Assembly: GCA_039933315.1 (NCBI GenBank)
Contig: JBDTOI010000038.1
Span: 1 to 28,727 of the forward strand
Length of the DNA: 28,727 bases
Source of the DNA: DASXRU01 sp039933315
Lineage (GTDB): Bacteria; Acidobacteriota; Blastocatellia; Pyrinomonadales; Pyrinomonadaceae
Reading direction: 5' to 3'
The stretch's first letter is position 1; every line of letters starts with the position of its first letter. The position numbers were made by a program, and so were the translations under genes. Positions 15,272-22,238 of this stretch are shown here, piece after piece. Under the pieces are notes generated by a model. The model had not been told where the DNA came from. It was given only the letters and a program-made list of their open reading frames with translations, and ran no database searches.

Positions 15272-15625
15272 ATGGCCATAGTTAAGAAGCGCAACGAGCA
15301 AACTGAATCCCGCTTGCTGCTCGAATCGAGCGAGCCGGTGGAACTACCACCGGCGGAAATCGCCGACAGCGCGATCCTGGTCCAGTTCGATAAATTCAAA
15401 CCTTACATTCCCGAACTGCTGGAGGAATTGCGCGACGGCGTCCTCGCCGAACCGGTGGCAGTCATGAACGATGGCTCTACCTTTGCCATTCACGGCGACA
15501 CCCGGACTTTCTGGGTAAAGCTTTGGCACGCGAACGGCAGTGAGATGACGAAGATCGAGCGGGCCCAGATCATCAGTTGCTTGCCTTCCACCCGCGGCGT
15601 GCAGATCAAGGTAGGAGAAGAGTAA
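15272..15625 (+). CDS. Conserved-looking hypothetical protein, 117 residues
   Basis: An acidic, soluble-looking protein with no signal or membrane segment. It has a disordered N-terminus (MAIVKKRNEQTESRLLL), a helical middle (DKFKPYIPELLEELRDG) and a beta-rich end (AVMNDGSTFAIHGDTRTFWVKLW, then RGVQIKVGEE). I do not recognise the family. Codon use and composition match the neighbours, so it is probably real. The start ATG lies six bases after the CTAGGGGCTAG element and has no ribosome binding site, which fits insertion of that element into the former leader. A perfect palindrome follows 30 bp after the stop. Confidence 0.65.
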   Translation: MAIVKKRNEQTESRLLLESSEPVELPPAEIADSAILVQFDKFKPYIPELLEELRDGVLAEPVAVMNDGSTFAIHGDTRTFWVKLWHANGSEMTKIERAQIISCLPSTRGVQIKVGEE

Positions 15626-15655
15626 ACAGCTCGCTGGGAAAAAACTGTAGTATTT

Positions 15656-15680
15656 TCGAGGCGGGCATGGCCCGCCTCGA
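15656..15680. repeat. GC-rich perfect hairpin
   Basis: Perfect 11-base arms TCGAGGCGGGC and GCCCGCCTCGA with a three-base loop, further extended by GTAT and ATAC outside. It is located 30 bp after the hypothetical gene and 64 bp before the CCA enzyme gene. No T run follows on the plus strand. It may end transcription weakly or be a solo repeat unit. Confidence 0.6.
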
Positions 15681-15743
15681 TACGTAAGGGCGTCTGACCG
15701 TCTTCGCGCTACGCTTCGAAGCTTAAGAGTTCAGAATCCACCC

Positions 15744-17159
15744 ATGGAAGTGCCTGAAAAAGTCCGATTACTTGCTGAAGCTGTCCGCGACGCTGGTGGC
15801 CGCGCCCTGCTGGTGGGCGGTTGTGTGCGCGACGTGTTGCTGGGCCAGAAGCCGAAGGACTGGGACGTCGAGGTTTACGGCGTCGAGCCGGCCAGCCTGC
15901 GCCAACTGTTGGAGACATTGGGCGAGGTAAACGTCGTCGGCGAAGCGTTCACTGTCTACAAACTGGGCGCCAACCTCGATGTGTCGCTGCCGCGCCGCGA
16001 GCGTCAGACGGGTCGTGGCCATCGCGCCTTTGTCATTGAAGGCGATCCCTCAATGAGCATCGAAGACGCGACGCGCCGGCGCGACTTCACCATTAACGCC
16101 GTTCTGCAGGACCCCTTGACCGGTGAGATCATCGATCCATTCAACGGCCGGGCTGATATCGAAAGCAGAACGCTGCGCGCAGTTTCAATTGAGACGTTTG
16201 CTGAGGACAGCCTGCGGGTGCTGCGGGCGGCGCAACTAGCCGCTCGCTTCGAGCTCAGAGTCCACCCTGACACCGCCGCCCTCTGCCGCACCATTGATCT
16301 TTCTGATCTACCCGGGGAAAGAATCTGGGGCGAAATGGAGAAGCTTCTGTTGCGGTCCCGGCAACCCTCGATTGGTTTTGGTTGGCTGCACGCCCTGGGG
16401 CCGCTCGATCAGCTGTTTCCTGAAATCAGAGCGCTGATCGATGTGCCACAGGATCCTGAATGGCATCCTGAAGGAGATGTTTTTGTTCATACTCGACTGG
16501 TCGTCGATCGCGCTCGCGAGTTGATAGATGATCTGCCCTATGGCAGGCAGGTAACGGTGATGCTGGCGGCCCTTTGTCACGATTTCGGCAAGCCGGCTAC
16601 GACCGCATTCATCGACGGGCGATGGCGCTCGCGCGGACACGAGGAAGCTGGAGTTGAACCCACGGCCAGTTTTCTCGACCAACTGAATATCCATACGCTT
16701 GATGGTTATGATGTGCGGGCCCAGGTGATCGCCCTGGTGCACGATCACTTAAAGCCCGGCGAGTATTACAAGAAGCGCGCAGAGGTGGGCGACGGCGCCT
16801 TTCGCCGCTTAGCGCGAAAATGTGAACTGGATCTCTTATACCGGGTCGCGAAGGCAGACTCACTCGGACGCAATGCGCCATGGGTTCCCGCGGAGAAGTG
16901 GTACGACGCCGAAGCCATGGAGTGGTTCATCGCTCGCGCGCGCGAGTTGGAAGTGGCCGAGAAACCGCCGGCGCCCATCTTGCTGGGCCGGCATCTTTTG
17001 GAGCTGGGCCTCAAACCCGGCCCGCGTGTGGGCGAGATCACCCGCGCCGTTTACGAGATGCAGCTGGACGGCCGCGTGCGCACTCTCACCGATGCAAGAA
17101 AAGCCGCAAGAGAGCTTTTATCCGCAGATTTCACAGATATCGCAGATAAGGAGGGTTAG
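15744..17159 (+). CDS. cca: CCA tRNA nucleotidyltransferase family protein with HD domain
   Basis: A 471-residue protein of the class II poly(A) polymerase/CCA-adding family. LLVGGCVRDVLLG (22-34) and the metal-binding pair Asp39/Asp41 (DWDVEVYG) form the nucleotidyltransferase core. RRRDFTINA (111-119) and the EDSLRVLRAAQLAARF block (154-169) bind nucleotide and tRNA. An HD phosphohydrolase region follows (HPEGDVFVHT near 241-250, LCHDFGKP with His279/Asp280), as in CCA enzymes that also trim or repair. Whether it adds CCA, A or CC cannot be settled from sequence alone. The ATG at 15744 has only a weak AAGAG site. Residues from about 459 on (SADFTDIADK) are encoded by the left end of the GxxExxY element, so the natural C-terminus has been replaced. 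Confidence 0.9.
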   Translation: MEVPEKVRLLAEAVRDAGGRALLVGGCVRDVLLGQKPKDWDVEVYGVEPASLRQLLETLGEVNVVGEAFTVYKLGANLDVSLPRRERQTGRGHRAFVIEGDPSMSIEDATRRRDFTINAVLQDPLTGEIIDPFNGRADIESRTLRAVSIETFAEDSLRVLRAAQLAARFELRVHPDTAALCRTIDLSDLPGERIWGEMEKLLLRSRQPSIGFGWLHALGPLDQLFPEIRALIDVPQDPEWHPEGDVFVHTRLVVDRARELIDDLPYGRQVTVMLAALCHDFGKPATTAFIDGRWRSRGHEEAGVEPTASFLDQLNIHTLDGYDVRAQVIALVHDHLKPGEYYKKRAEVGDGAFRRLARKCELDLLYRVAKADSLGRNAPWVPAEKWYDAEAMEWFIARARELEVAEKPPAPILLGRHLLELGLKPGPRVGEITRAVYEMQLDGRVRTLTDARKAARELLSADFTDIADKEG

Positions 17160-17597
17160 GGAGCAAAATGGAAACAGCAGGACATGACGGTAGCGAACCC
17201 TCTTCTGAAAGATCCCAGGACCTACGCTATTATCGGCGCGGCGATGGAGGTTCACCGGCAACTCGGTTGTGGCTTTCTGGAGCCCGTGTATCAGCAAGCG
17301 CTCGCCGTCGAATTTGAATTACGTGAAATACCCTTTTACAAGGAAGAACGGATACCTATTCATTACAAGGGGAGGCTCATTGAACACCGCTACAGCCCTG
17401 ACTTCATTTGCTTCGACTCGATCGTGGTGGAGTTAAAAGCCCTGGCTCGCCTCAGTGGAACGGAGGAGGCGCAAGTAATCAACTATCTTAAAGCCACCGG
17501 CTGTGAGATAGGTCTATTGCTTAATTTCGGAAACCGCAGCCTCGAACATCGCCGGTTTGTCTTTTCTAAATCTGTGAAATCTGTGTAATCTGTGGAT
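17120..17597. mobile_element. 478-bp element: iteron inverted ends around a GxxExxY gene
   Basis: The left end (17120-17149) is ATC plus three 9-base iterons (CGCAGATTT, CACAGATAT, CGCAGATAA). The right end (17568-17597), read on the minus strand, is ATC plus CACAGATTA, CACAGATTT, CACAGATTT. The ends are therefore inverted copies of about 30 bases. The only gene between them is the GxxExxY open frame. The same ends form the short non-coding element at 3907-4046. The left end lies inside the cca gene, and the right end stops one base before the acyl-CoA dehydrogenase ATG. Mobility is inferred; no target-site duplication is evident. Confidence 0.65.
17184..17588 (+). CDS. GxxExxY protein (PD-(D/E)xK nuclease-like)
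   Basis: A 134-residue protein of the GxxExxY family (PDDEXK_3). The name motif is Gly30-Phe-Leu-Glu33-Pro-Val-Tyr36 (GFLEPVY), after the typical opening IIGAAMEVHRQLGCG. The nuclease-like core has Asp73 in SPDFICFD and Glu83-x-Lys85 in VVELKA, then Gln97 and YLKATG, as in active PD-(D/E)xK folds. No reaction is established for the family to my knowledge. The ATG at 17184 is the only in-frame start after the cca stop 25 bp upstream, and the ribosome binding site is poor. The last residues KSVKSV and the TAA stop are encoded by the iterons of the right end. It is the only gene in its element and the best candidate for its mobility function. Confidence 0.88.
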   Translation: MTVANPLLKDPRTYAIIGAAMEVHRQLGCGFLEPVYQQALAVEFELREIPFYKEERIPIHYKGRLIEHRYSPDFICFDSIVVELKALARLSGTEEAQVINYLKATGCEIGLLLNFGNRSLEHRRFVFSKSVKSV

Positions 17598-17598
17598 T

Positions 17599-18828
17599 AT
17601 GATCGATTTTACGTTCACAGAAGACCATAAAGCACTGGTACAAACGGTGCGCGAGTTTGCGACCAAGGAAGTTGCCCCGCGCATCAAGGAGCTGGACGAG
17701 AAACAGATTTTTGATCGGTCCGTCATCGATAAGATGGCGGAGTTGAACCTGCTGGGCGTCTGCATTCCCGAGGAGTACGGCGGCGCCGGGTTTGACTACA
17801 TCTCGCTGGGCCTGGTTTGCGAAGAGCTGGAGGCGGTTGACACGTTTATGCGCGTAGTCATGTCCGTCCACACCGGCCTGAATTCTTTGACGCTGTTGAC
17901 CTGGGGCACAGAGGATCAGAAGCGCAAGTATCTGGTGCCGCAGGCTAAAGGTGAAAAGCTGGCCACCTATGGTTTGACTGAGCCCGGGGCAGGCTCGGAC
18001 GTAGTAGGATCGCGTTCCACAGCGCGACGCGAAGGCGACGAATATGTGCTCAATGGCGAGAAGATGTGGATTAGCCTGGCCGATGTCGCGGACAACTTTC
18101 TCTTCTTCTGCTGGACCGATGAGGAGAAGAGACGCCAACGTGATCACTCGGGCATGTCATGCTTCATTGTCGAACGCACTATGAAGGGCTTCACTTCAGG
18201 GACGATTCACGGCAAGCTGGGCATCCGGGCCGGCAACACAGGGTACTTTTCGCTCACCGATGTGCGCGTGCCAAAGGAGAACCTGGTCGGCGAAGAAGGC
18301 GAAGGCTTTAAGATCGCGATGTTTGCCCTCGAACAGGGACGCTACACCGTTGCCTCGGGCGCCACCGGACTTATCCGCGCTTCACGCGACGCTTCGATCT
18401 CGTATGCGAACGAGCGCGAGACGTTCGGCACAAAGATCGCGAACCATCAGTTGGTAAAGCAGAAGATTGCCGAGATGGAAGCAGACTATCAGATGTGTCA
18501 TCTGCTCTGGCTGCACGCCGGCTGGCTAAAAAACGAGGGACAGCCTAACGGTCGCGCTACCAGCCTGGCAAAATGGCAAGCCACCGTGCGCAGCGAGAAG
18601 GCGGCTTCCATGGCCATCGAAGTCCACGGCGCGAACGGCTATGCCAACGACTATCCGGTCGAGCGTTACCTGCGCAATTGCAAGGCAGCGATCATCTACG
18701 AAGGGACGCGCGACATACACACCCTGATGCAGGCCGACTGGGCACTGGGCTTGAAGAAAGAGAAGCCGGCGCGTAAGACCTTGCCACCCTGGCAAGGGGA
18801 TGCATCAAGAGAGGCTGTTGCAGGCTAA
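17599..18828 (+). CDS. Acyl-CoA dehydrogenase
   Basis: A 409-residue FAD enzyme that oxidises an acyl-CoA to the trans-2-enoyl-CoA. The N-terminal helical part starts with IDFTFTEDHKALVQTVREFA. The FAD-binding signature TYGLTEPGAGSDV is at 123-135. The C-terminal signature region (EVHGANGYANDYPVERYLRN) ends in YEGTRDIHTL with Glu368 as the likely catalytic base, the position used by short/medium-chain and glutaryl-type members. Chain-length or substrate preference cannot be read. The ATG matches the family start but lies one base after the iteron element, so no ribosome binding site remains. Expression may depend on the element or on translation that does not need one. Confidence 0.93.
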   Translation: MIDFTFTEDHKALVQTVREFATKEVAPRIKELDEKQIFDRSVIDKMAELNLLGVCIPEEYGGAGFDYISLGLVCEELEAVDTFMRVVMSVHTGLNSLTLLTWGTEDQKRKYLVPQAKGEKLATYGLTEPGAGSDVVGSRSTARREGDEYVLNGEKMWISLADVADNFLFFCWTDEEKRRQRDHSGMSCFIVERTMKGFTSGTIHGKLGIRAGNTGYFSLTDVRVPKENLVGEEGEGFKIAMFALEQGRYTVASGATGLIRASRDASISYANERETFGTKIANHQLVKQKIAEMEADYQMCHLLWLHAGWLKNEGQPNGRATSLAKWQATVRSEKAASMAIEVHGANGYANDYPVERYLRNCKAAIIYEGTRDIHTLMQADWALGLKKEKPARKTLPPWQGDASREAVAG

Positions 18829-18878
18829 TTAGCGTCCGCTCGGTAGCTGCGCAAAACGCTTCTCAGAATAGTAGAGTT

Positions 18879-19634
18879 ATGAAGCATTTTCTCATCCCCC
18901 TAATTGCCGCCGTGATCGGGCTCGCTTCTGTAGTCTCGGCCGCGCCCGCGAAGAGCAAGATTGAGAAAGATACCCTCCTCTTCGAGGGCAAGAAGCGCCC
19001 CTATTATATTTTTGTCCCGGAGGGCGTGAGCGACAAGACACCCGTGCCGCTCCTGGTGACGCTCCACGGCTCAGGGCGAAACGGATTGTCGCTGGTTGAG
19101 AAGTGGAAAGACCTGTCAGCTAGCGAGGGCTTCATCATCGCCGGACCGGATGCAGAGAATTCGCAAGGTTGGTATGTGCCGCAAGACGGTCCGGAGTTCC
19201 TGCACGCCCTGGTCGAGGCGCTCAAGTCTAAGTACTCAATTAACCCGCGCAGGGTTTACTTGTTCGGGCATTCGGGCGGAGCAGCCATGGCGCTGTACAT
19301 GTCGCTGTACGAGTCGGAGTATTTCGCTGCCACCGCCGTGCACGCGGGAGCCCTGGGCCCGGACACCTATCCTCTCATCGCTTTCGCCAAACGAAAGATC
19401 CCGCTCTTTATCATCGTGGGTACCAACGATCGGTTCTTTCCGCTGGCAGACGTCCGCGCCACCAGGGACGAATTGAGGAAACACGGCCTCACGGTGCTAC
19501 TAGCGGAAATGCCGAATCACGATCACTGGTACTATGATCTTGCGCCAAAGATCAATCGCAACGCCTGGGAGTTTCTGAAGGAACAGGAACTCTCAGCGGA
19601 CCCCCGCTACGAACAGTACAAATTCAAAAAGTAA
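18879..19634 (+). CDS. Exported alpha/beta hydrolase, PHB-depolymerase/feruloyl-esterase-like
   Basis: A 251-residue exported esterase. The signal peptide covers 1-21 (cleavage near VVSAA). The oxyanion-hole segment LHGSGRNG is at 62-69, the nucleophile elbow FGHSGG has Ser132, the acid is Asp184 in VGTNDRFFP, and the histidine is His214 or His216 in PNHDHWYYD. This order and size fit the LpqC/PHB-depolymerase-like esterases, which hydrolyse polyesters or sugar-bound phenolic esters; the true substrate is unknown. The start ATG has only a weak site. It is 50 bp after the acyl-CoA dehydrogenase gene on the same strand and may share its transcript. Confidence 0.85.
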   Translation: MKHFLIPLIAAVIGLASVVSAAPAKSKIEKDTLLFEGKKRPYYIFVPEGVSDKTPVPLLVTLHGSGRNGLSLVEKWKDLSASEGFIIAGPDAENSQGWYVPQDGPEFLHALVEALKSKYSINPRRVYLFGHSGGAAMALYMSLYESEYFAATAVHAGALGPDTYPLIAFAKRKIPLFIIVGTNDRFFPLADVRATRDELRKHGLTVLLAEMPNHDHWYYDLAPKINRNAWEFLKEQELSADPRYEQYKFKK

Positions 19635-19654
19635 ACTCGATGACGCGGCGCACA

Positions 19655-20025
19655 CTAATTGCGCGCTTCGAAGATGCGATTAAAGGGCGTCTCGGTAGCG
19701 CGGCGAAACTCCTTAAAGCCCCCTGAAAGCACCACGTCTCTGATGGCTGATTCCGGTGCTACCGCGCCGAGAGCCGGTCCATTCAGCGCCAGCGAGTTCG
19801 ACGTGCAGCAAAGTGTAGAAGCGCCAGAGAAGGTCCGGCCGATGATGTTGAAATTCTCCTCAACTGTGTTGCCGGCCATCGGTTCCACTATTAACGCGCT
19901 GCCGTCTGGAGCCAAAACCTCAGCCGCACGTTTGCACGCGCCGACTGGATCACATACGCGCGCAGGGGCCGAAGAGTTTTCAGCGATGTGCGGATCAAAC
20001 CAACAAGCTGGCGGGGTGGTCGTGC
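19655..20025 (-). pseudogene. Remnant of a class I SAM-dependent methyltransferase
   Basis: On the minus strand, a frame ending at 19655 codes for DPVGACKRAAEVLAPDG, SALIVEPMAGNTVEENFN, and then FRRATETPFNRIFEARN. This is the C-terminal third of a methyltransferase, where a post-core strand with VEP and a closing TPFN..LEAR block are typical. Upstream the frame stays open only for about 37 more codons that do not look like the family. It is then cut at 20026 by an inverted-repeat element, inside which a TGA stop is met in the same frame. There is no N-terminal SAM-binding motif and no start, so this is a truncated relic. The overlapping plus-strand frame 19659-20276 is not credible. Confidence 0.6.
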
Positions 20026-20131
20026 GGTTTCACGCAAAGGCGCCAAGAAAGGAAAAGCCGAAGGCGCAAAGGGTTGAGTGCTGGTCTTTGCGCCTTATGT
20101 CTTTCCTTTTCTGGCGCCTTTGGGTGAAACC
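20026..20131. repeat. 106-bp hairpin element, GGTTTCACGCAAAGGCGC family, copy A
   Basis: Arms of 46 bases at 20026-20071 and 20086-20131 are inverted copies with about 39 of 46 matches; the loop is 14 bases. The arms begin GGTTTCACGCAAAGGCGC and end GGCGCAAAG. A second copy lies at 21942-22053 in the opposite orientation, sharing a 20-base block through the arm-loop junction. It truncates the methyltransferase remnant. The remaining 129 bases before glpX are a leader with no clear signal. Confidence 0.85.
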
Positions 20132-20260
20132 TCGACTAAACCCGCCCGAAGCCCAAAACTACAATTCCCGCCTGCGCTCTGCTACTATGTCGCGGCTTTC
20201 TTACCCATCCACTGGCAGAGCCGTTAATCACGTCAGGCACCTAATCAGGAGAAGACCACA

Positions 20261-21310
20261 ATGCCGCCAGAGCTGAAGACAGAGCGCGAGCTGTCATTGG
20301 ATTTCCTACGCGTGTGCGAAGCCGCTGCCATTGCCGCCGCCCGCACCATGGGCCAGGGCGATCGGAAATACTCCGATCACGTGGCGGTGGAGGCGATGCG
20401 CGAAGTTATGGACACGGTTCCCATGCGCGGCCGCATTGTGATCGGGGAAGGGGAGCGCGACGAGGCGCCGATGCTATACATCGGCGAAGAGGTAGGGGGC
20501 GGCTTCGGTGTGGGTGAAGAGATCGCCGCATCGTGTCCCGAGGTGGATATCGCCGTCGACCCCCTGGAGGGCACGAATCTTTGCGCCCTGGGAGGGAACA
20601 ACGCCATCGCGGTGCTGGCCGCAGCAGAGCGCGGCGGGTTACTGAACGCCCCGGATATCTACATGGACAAAATCGTGGTCGGGCCTTCGTCGCGCGGTGT
20701 GGTGGACATTGACGCCCCGGTGAAAGAGAACTTGAAGAACATCGCCCGCCGGCTGGGGCGCGATATCGAAGACCTGACAGTCATCGCCCTCGATCGATCT
20801 CGGCACAAGAAATTGATTGACGACGTACGCGCTGCCGGCGCTCGCATACGGCTAATCTCTGACGGCGATCTTTCGGCCGGAATTGCCGCCGCGGTGGCGG
20901 GCACTAACATTCATGCGTTGATAGGAATCGGTGGCGCTCCGGAGGGTGTAATCACCGCGGCCGCGATGAAGTGCCTGAATGGTGAGATCCAGGCGCGGCT
21001 GGTTTTCGATCCGGAAGCTCTGGGCGTCGATAAAGACAAAGTGCCGCCGCGCGATCAGGTGCTTGAGCGTTTGAAGGAGATGGGAATAGATAATCCGGAC
21101 AAGGTTTACGATACGGACGACCTGGCGCCGGGCAAGAAAATAATCTTTGCTGCCACCGGGGTGACCGACGGATCGCTACTCCGAGGAGTGCGTTTCTTTG
21201 GTTCCGGCAAACGCACCCATTCGCTGGTGATGACGACGGAAACCCACCACATACGGTTCGTTGACACAGTTCATGTTGAGGGTGGACCGGATGCAGTGAT
21301 TAGATTCTAG
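20261..21310 (+). CDS. glpX: Fructose-1,6-bisphosphatase class II (GlpX type)
   Basis: A 349-residue metal-dependent phosphatase that converts fructose 1,6-bisphosphate to fructose 6-phosphate in gluconeogenesis. In some bacteria it also acts on sedoheptulose 1,7-bisphosphate. GEGERDEAPMLYIGEEVG (62-79) and the metal/substrate motif VDPLEGTNLCALGGNNAI (99-116, Asp100 and Glu103) are diagnostic. YMDKIVVGP, ISDGDLSAGIAAA and GIGGAPEGVITAAA complete the fold, and the length is normal. AGGAG lies just upstream of the ATG. Two inverted copies of one hairpin element flank this gene together with the DUF2085 gene. Confidence 0.96.
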   Translation: MPPELKTERELSLDFLRVCEAAAIAAARTMGQGDRKYSDHVAVEAMREVMDTVPMRGRIVIGEGERDEAPMLYIGEEVGGGFGVGEEIAASCPEVDIAVDPLEGTNLCALGGNNAIAVLAAAERGGLLNAPDIYMDKIVVGPSSRGVVDIDAPVKENLKNIARRLGRDIEDLTVIALDRSRHKKLIDDVRAAGARIRLISDGDLSAGIAAAVAGTNIHALIGIGGAPEGVITAAAMKCLNGEIQARLVFDPEALGVDKDKVPPRDQVLERLKEMGIDNPDKVYDTDDLAPGKKIIFAATGVTDGSLLRGVRFFGSGKRTHSLVMTTETHHIRFVDTVHVEGGPDAVIRF

Positions 21311-21338
21311 GTTTGGATTTTTGATTTCAGATTCCGAA

Positions 21339-21884
21339 ATGATCGAACCCGGTGGGGTGGCAACGATACGCAGTCGCAGCGCGTGGGCCCCGTTGCTGGT
21401 CTGGATGGGCATTGTGGCCATTGCCCTGGGACTTGTGGGATTGATTGTTAGTGCCCCTTTGGCTCGATCGGCCAATCACCAGGGCTTCGCGTTCACCATC
21501 TACCGCGCCTTCAGTTACGCCTGCCATCAGCTACCTGAGCGTTCCTTCTATCTGTCCGGGTATCAACTCGCCGTCTGCGCGCGTTGCACCGGATTGTATC
21601 TGGGTTTTGGCGCCGCTGCTTTGATCTATCCATTGGTCCGACCGTTAAGCCGAACAGACACGCCCGCACGGCGCTGGCTCTTGCTGGCGGCACTGCCGTT
21701 GGCGATCGATGTCGGTCTCGATTTGATCGGCCTCTGGAAAAACACGCACCTCTCCAGACTGTTCACAGGGTTGTTGCTGGGATCGGTCGCGGCTTTCTAC
21801 GTGATCCCCGGATTGATCGATCTACTCCGGGTGGTAAGAAACAACCCGCGGGCCGATGTAGTTTGGCCGGCCGAATTGCGATAG
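21339..21884 (+). CDS. DUF2085 membrane protein
   Basis: A 181-residue integral membrane protein. The conserved signature is complete: ACHQLPERSFYL (61-72) and QLAVCARCTGLYLGFG (76-91), with Cys62, His63, Cys80 and Cys83 suggesting a metal or redox site at the membrane face. Membrane segments fall at about 18-40, 84-100, 113-131 and 141-160. Its function is unknown; I recall DUF2085 proteins near quinone or iron genes in some bacteria, but nothing here supports that. A TTG at 21321 opens the frame; the ATG at 21339 is preferred, though neither has a good ribosome binding site. It starts 28 bp after glpX, so both may form one transcript. Confidence 0.85.
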   Translation: MIEPGGVATIRSRSAWAPLLVWMGIVAIALGLVGLIVSAPLARSANHQGFAFTIYRAFSYACHQLPERSFYLSGYQLAVCARCTGLYLGFGAAALIYPLVRPLSRTDTPARRWLLLAALPLAIDVGLDLIGLWKNTHLSRLFTGLLLGSVAAFYVIPGLIDLLRVVRNNPRADVVWPAELR

Positions 21885-21941
21885 CCTCGGTCCCGTGAAG
21901 TCAGTATTGTTTGTTTCGCGCTAACTGAATGATGGATTAGA

Positions 21942-22053
21942 TGAGGTTTCACGCAAAGGCGCTAAGAAAGGAAGGACAGAAGGCGCGAAGAAGATAACTC
22001 AACCCTTTGCGCCTTCTGATTTTCCTTGCTTAGCGGCTTTGCGTGAAACCTCA
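21942..22053. repeat. 112-bp hairpin element, GGTTTCACGCAAAGGCGC family, copy B (inverted)
   Basis: Starts TGAGGTTTCACGCAAAGGCG and ends with its complement; the arms are about 49 bases with a loop of about 13. Compared on the minus strand with copy A at 20026-20131, it shares GAAGGCGCAAAGGGTTGAGT exactly across arm and loop, so the two copies point in opposite directions. It lies 57 bp after the DUF2085 gene. The following 185 bases up to the glycosyltransferase start show no gene. Confidence 0.85.
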
Positions 22054-22238
22054 ACTTGAACGGACGCCAGCCGGGGGAAGGGCCCGCCGGCTCTCAGACA
22101 ACGGGCAGGCGCTCAAACCGCATCAATAGCCTCCGCTTCACGGGTAGGAAGTGGGCCGGCGCTTAGGGTAGAATCCCCCGCGACAGTTTTCGCCACGGCT
22201 GACCTTTCATCGTTGTAATAATCCAGGAATAAAGCTAG

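Noticed and set aside
17120..17149. Iterons as a CRISPR array
   Set aside because: The units are 9 bases, directly adjacent, only three per site, with no spacers and no cas genes.
17168..17290. An ATG at 17168 with a GGAGG upstream as the true start of the GxxExxY gene
   Set aside because: It is out of frame with the GxxExxY protein and its frame has no sensible product.
19659..20276. A 205-codon plus-strand frame before glpX
   Set aside because: It runs through the methyltransferase remnant, a hairpin element and the glpX start, and its composition does not look like protein.
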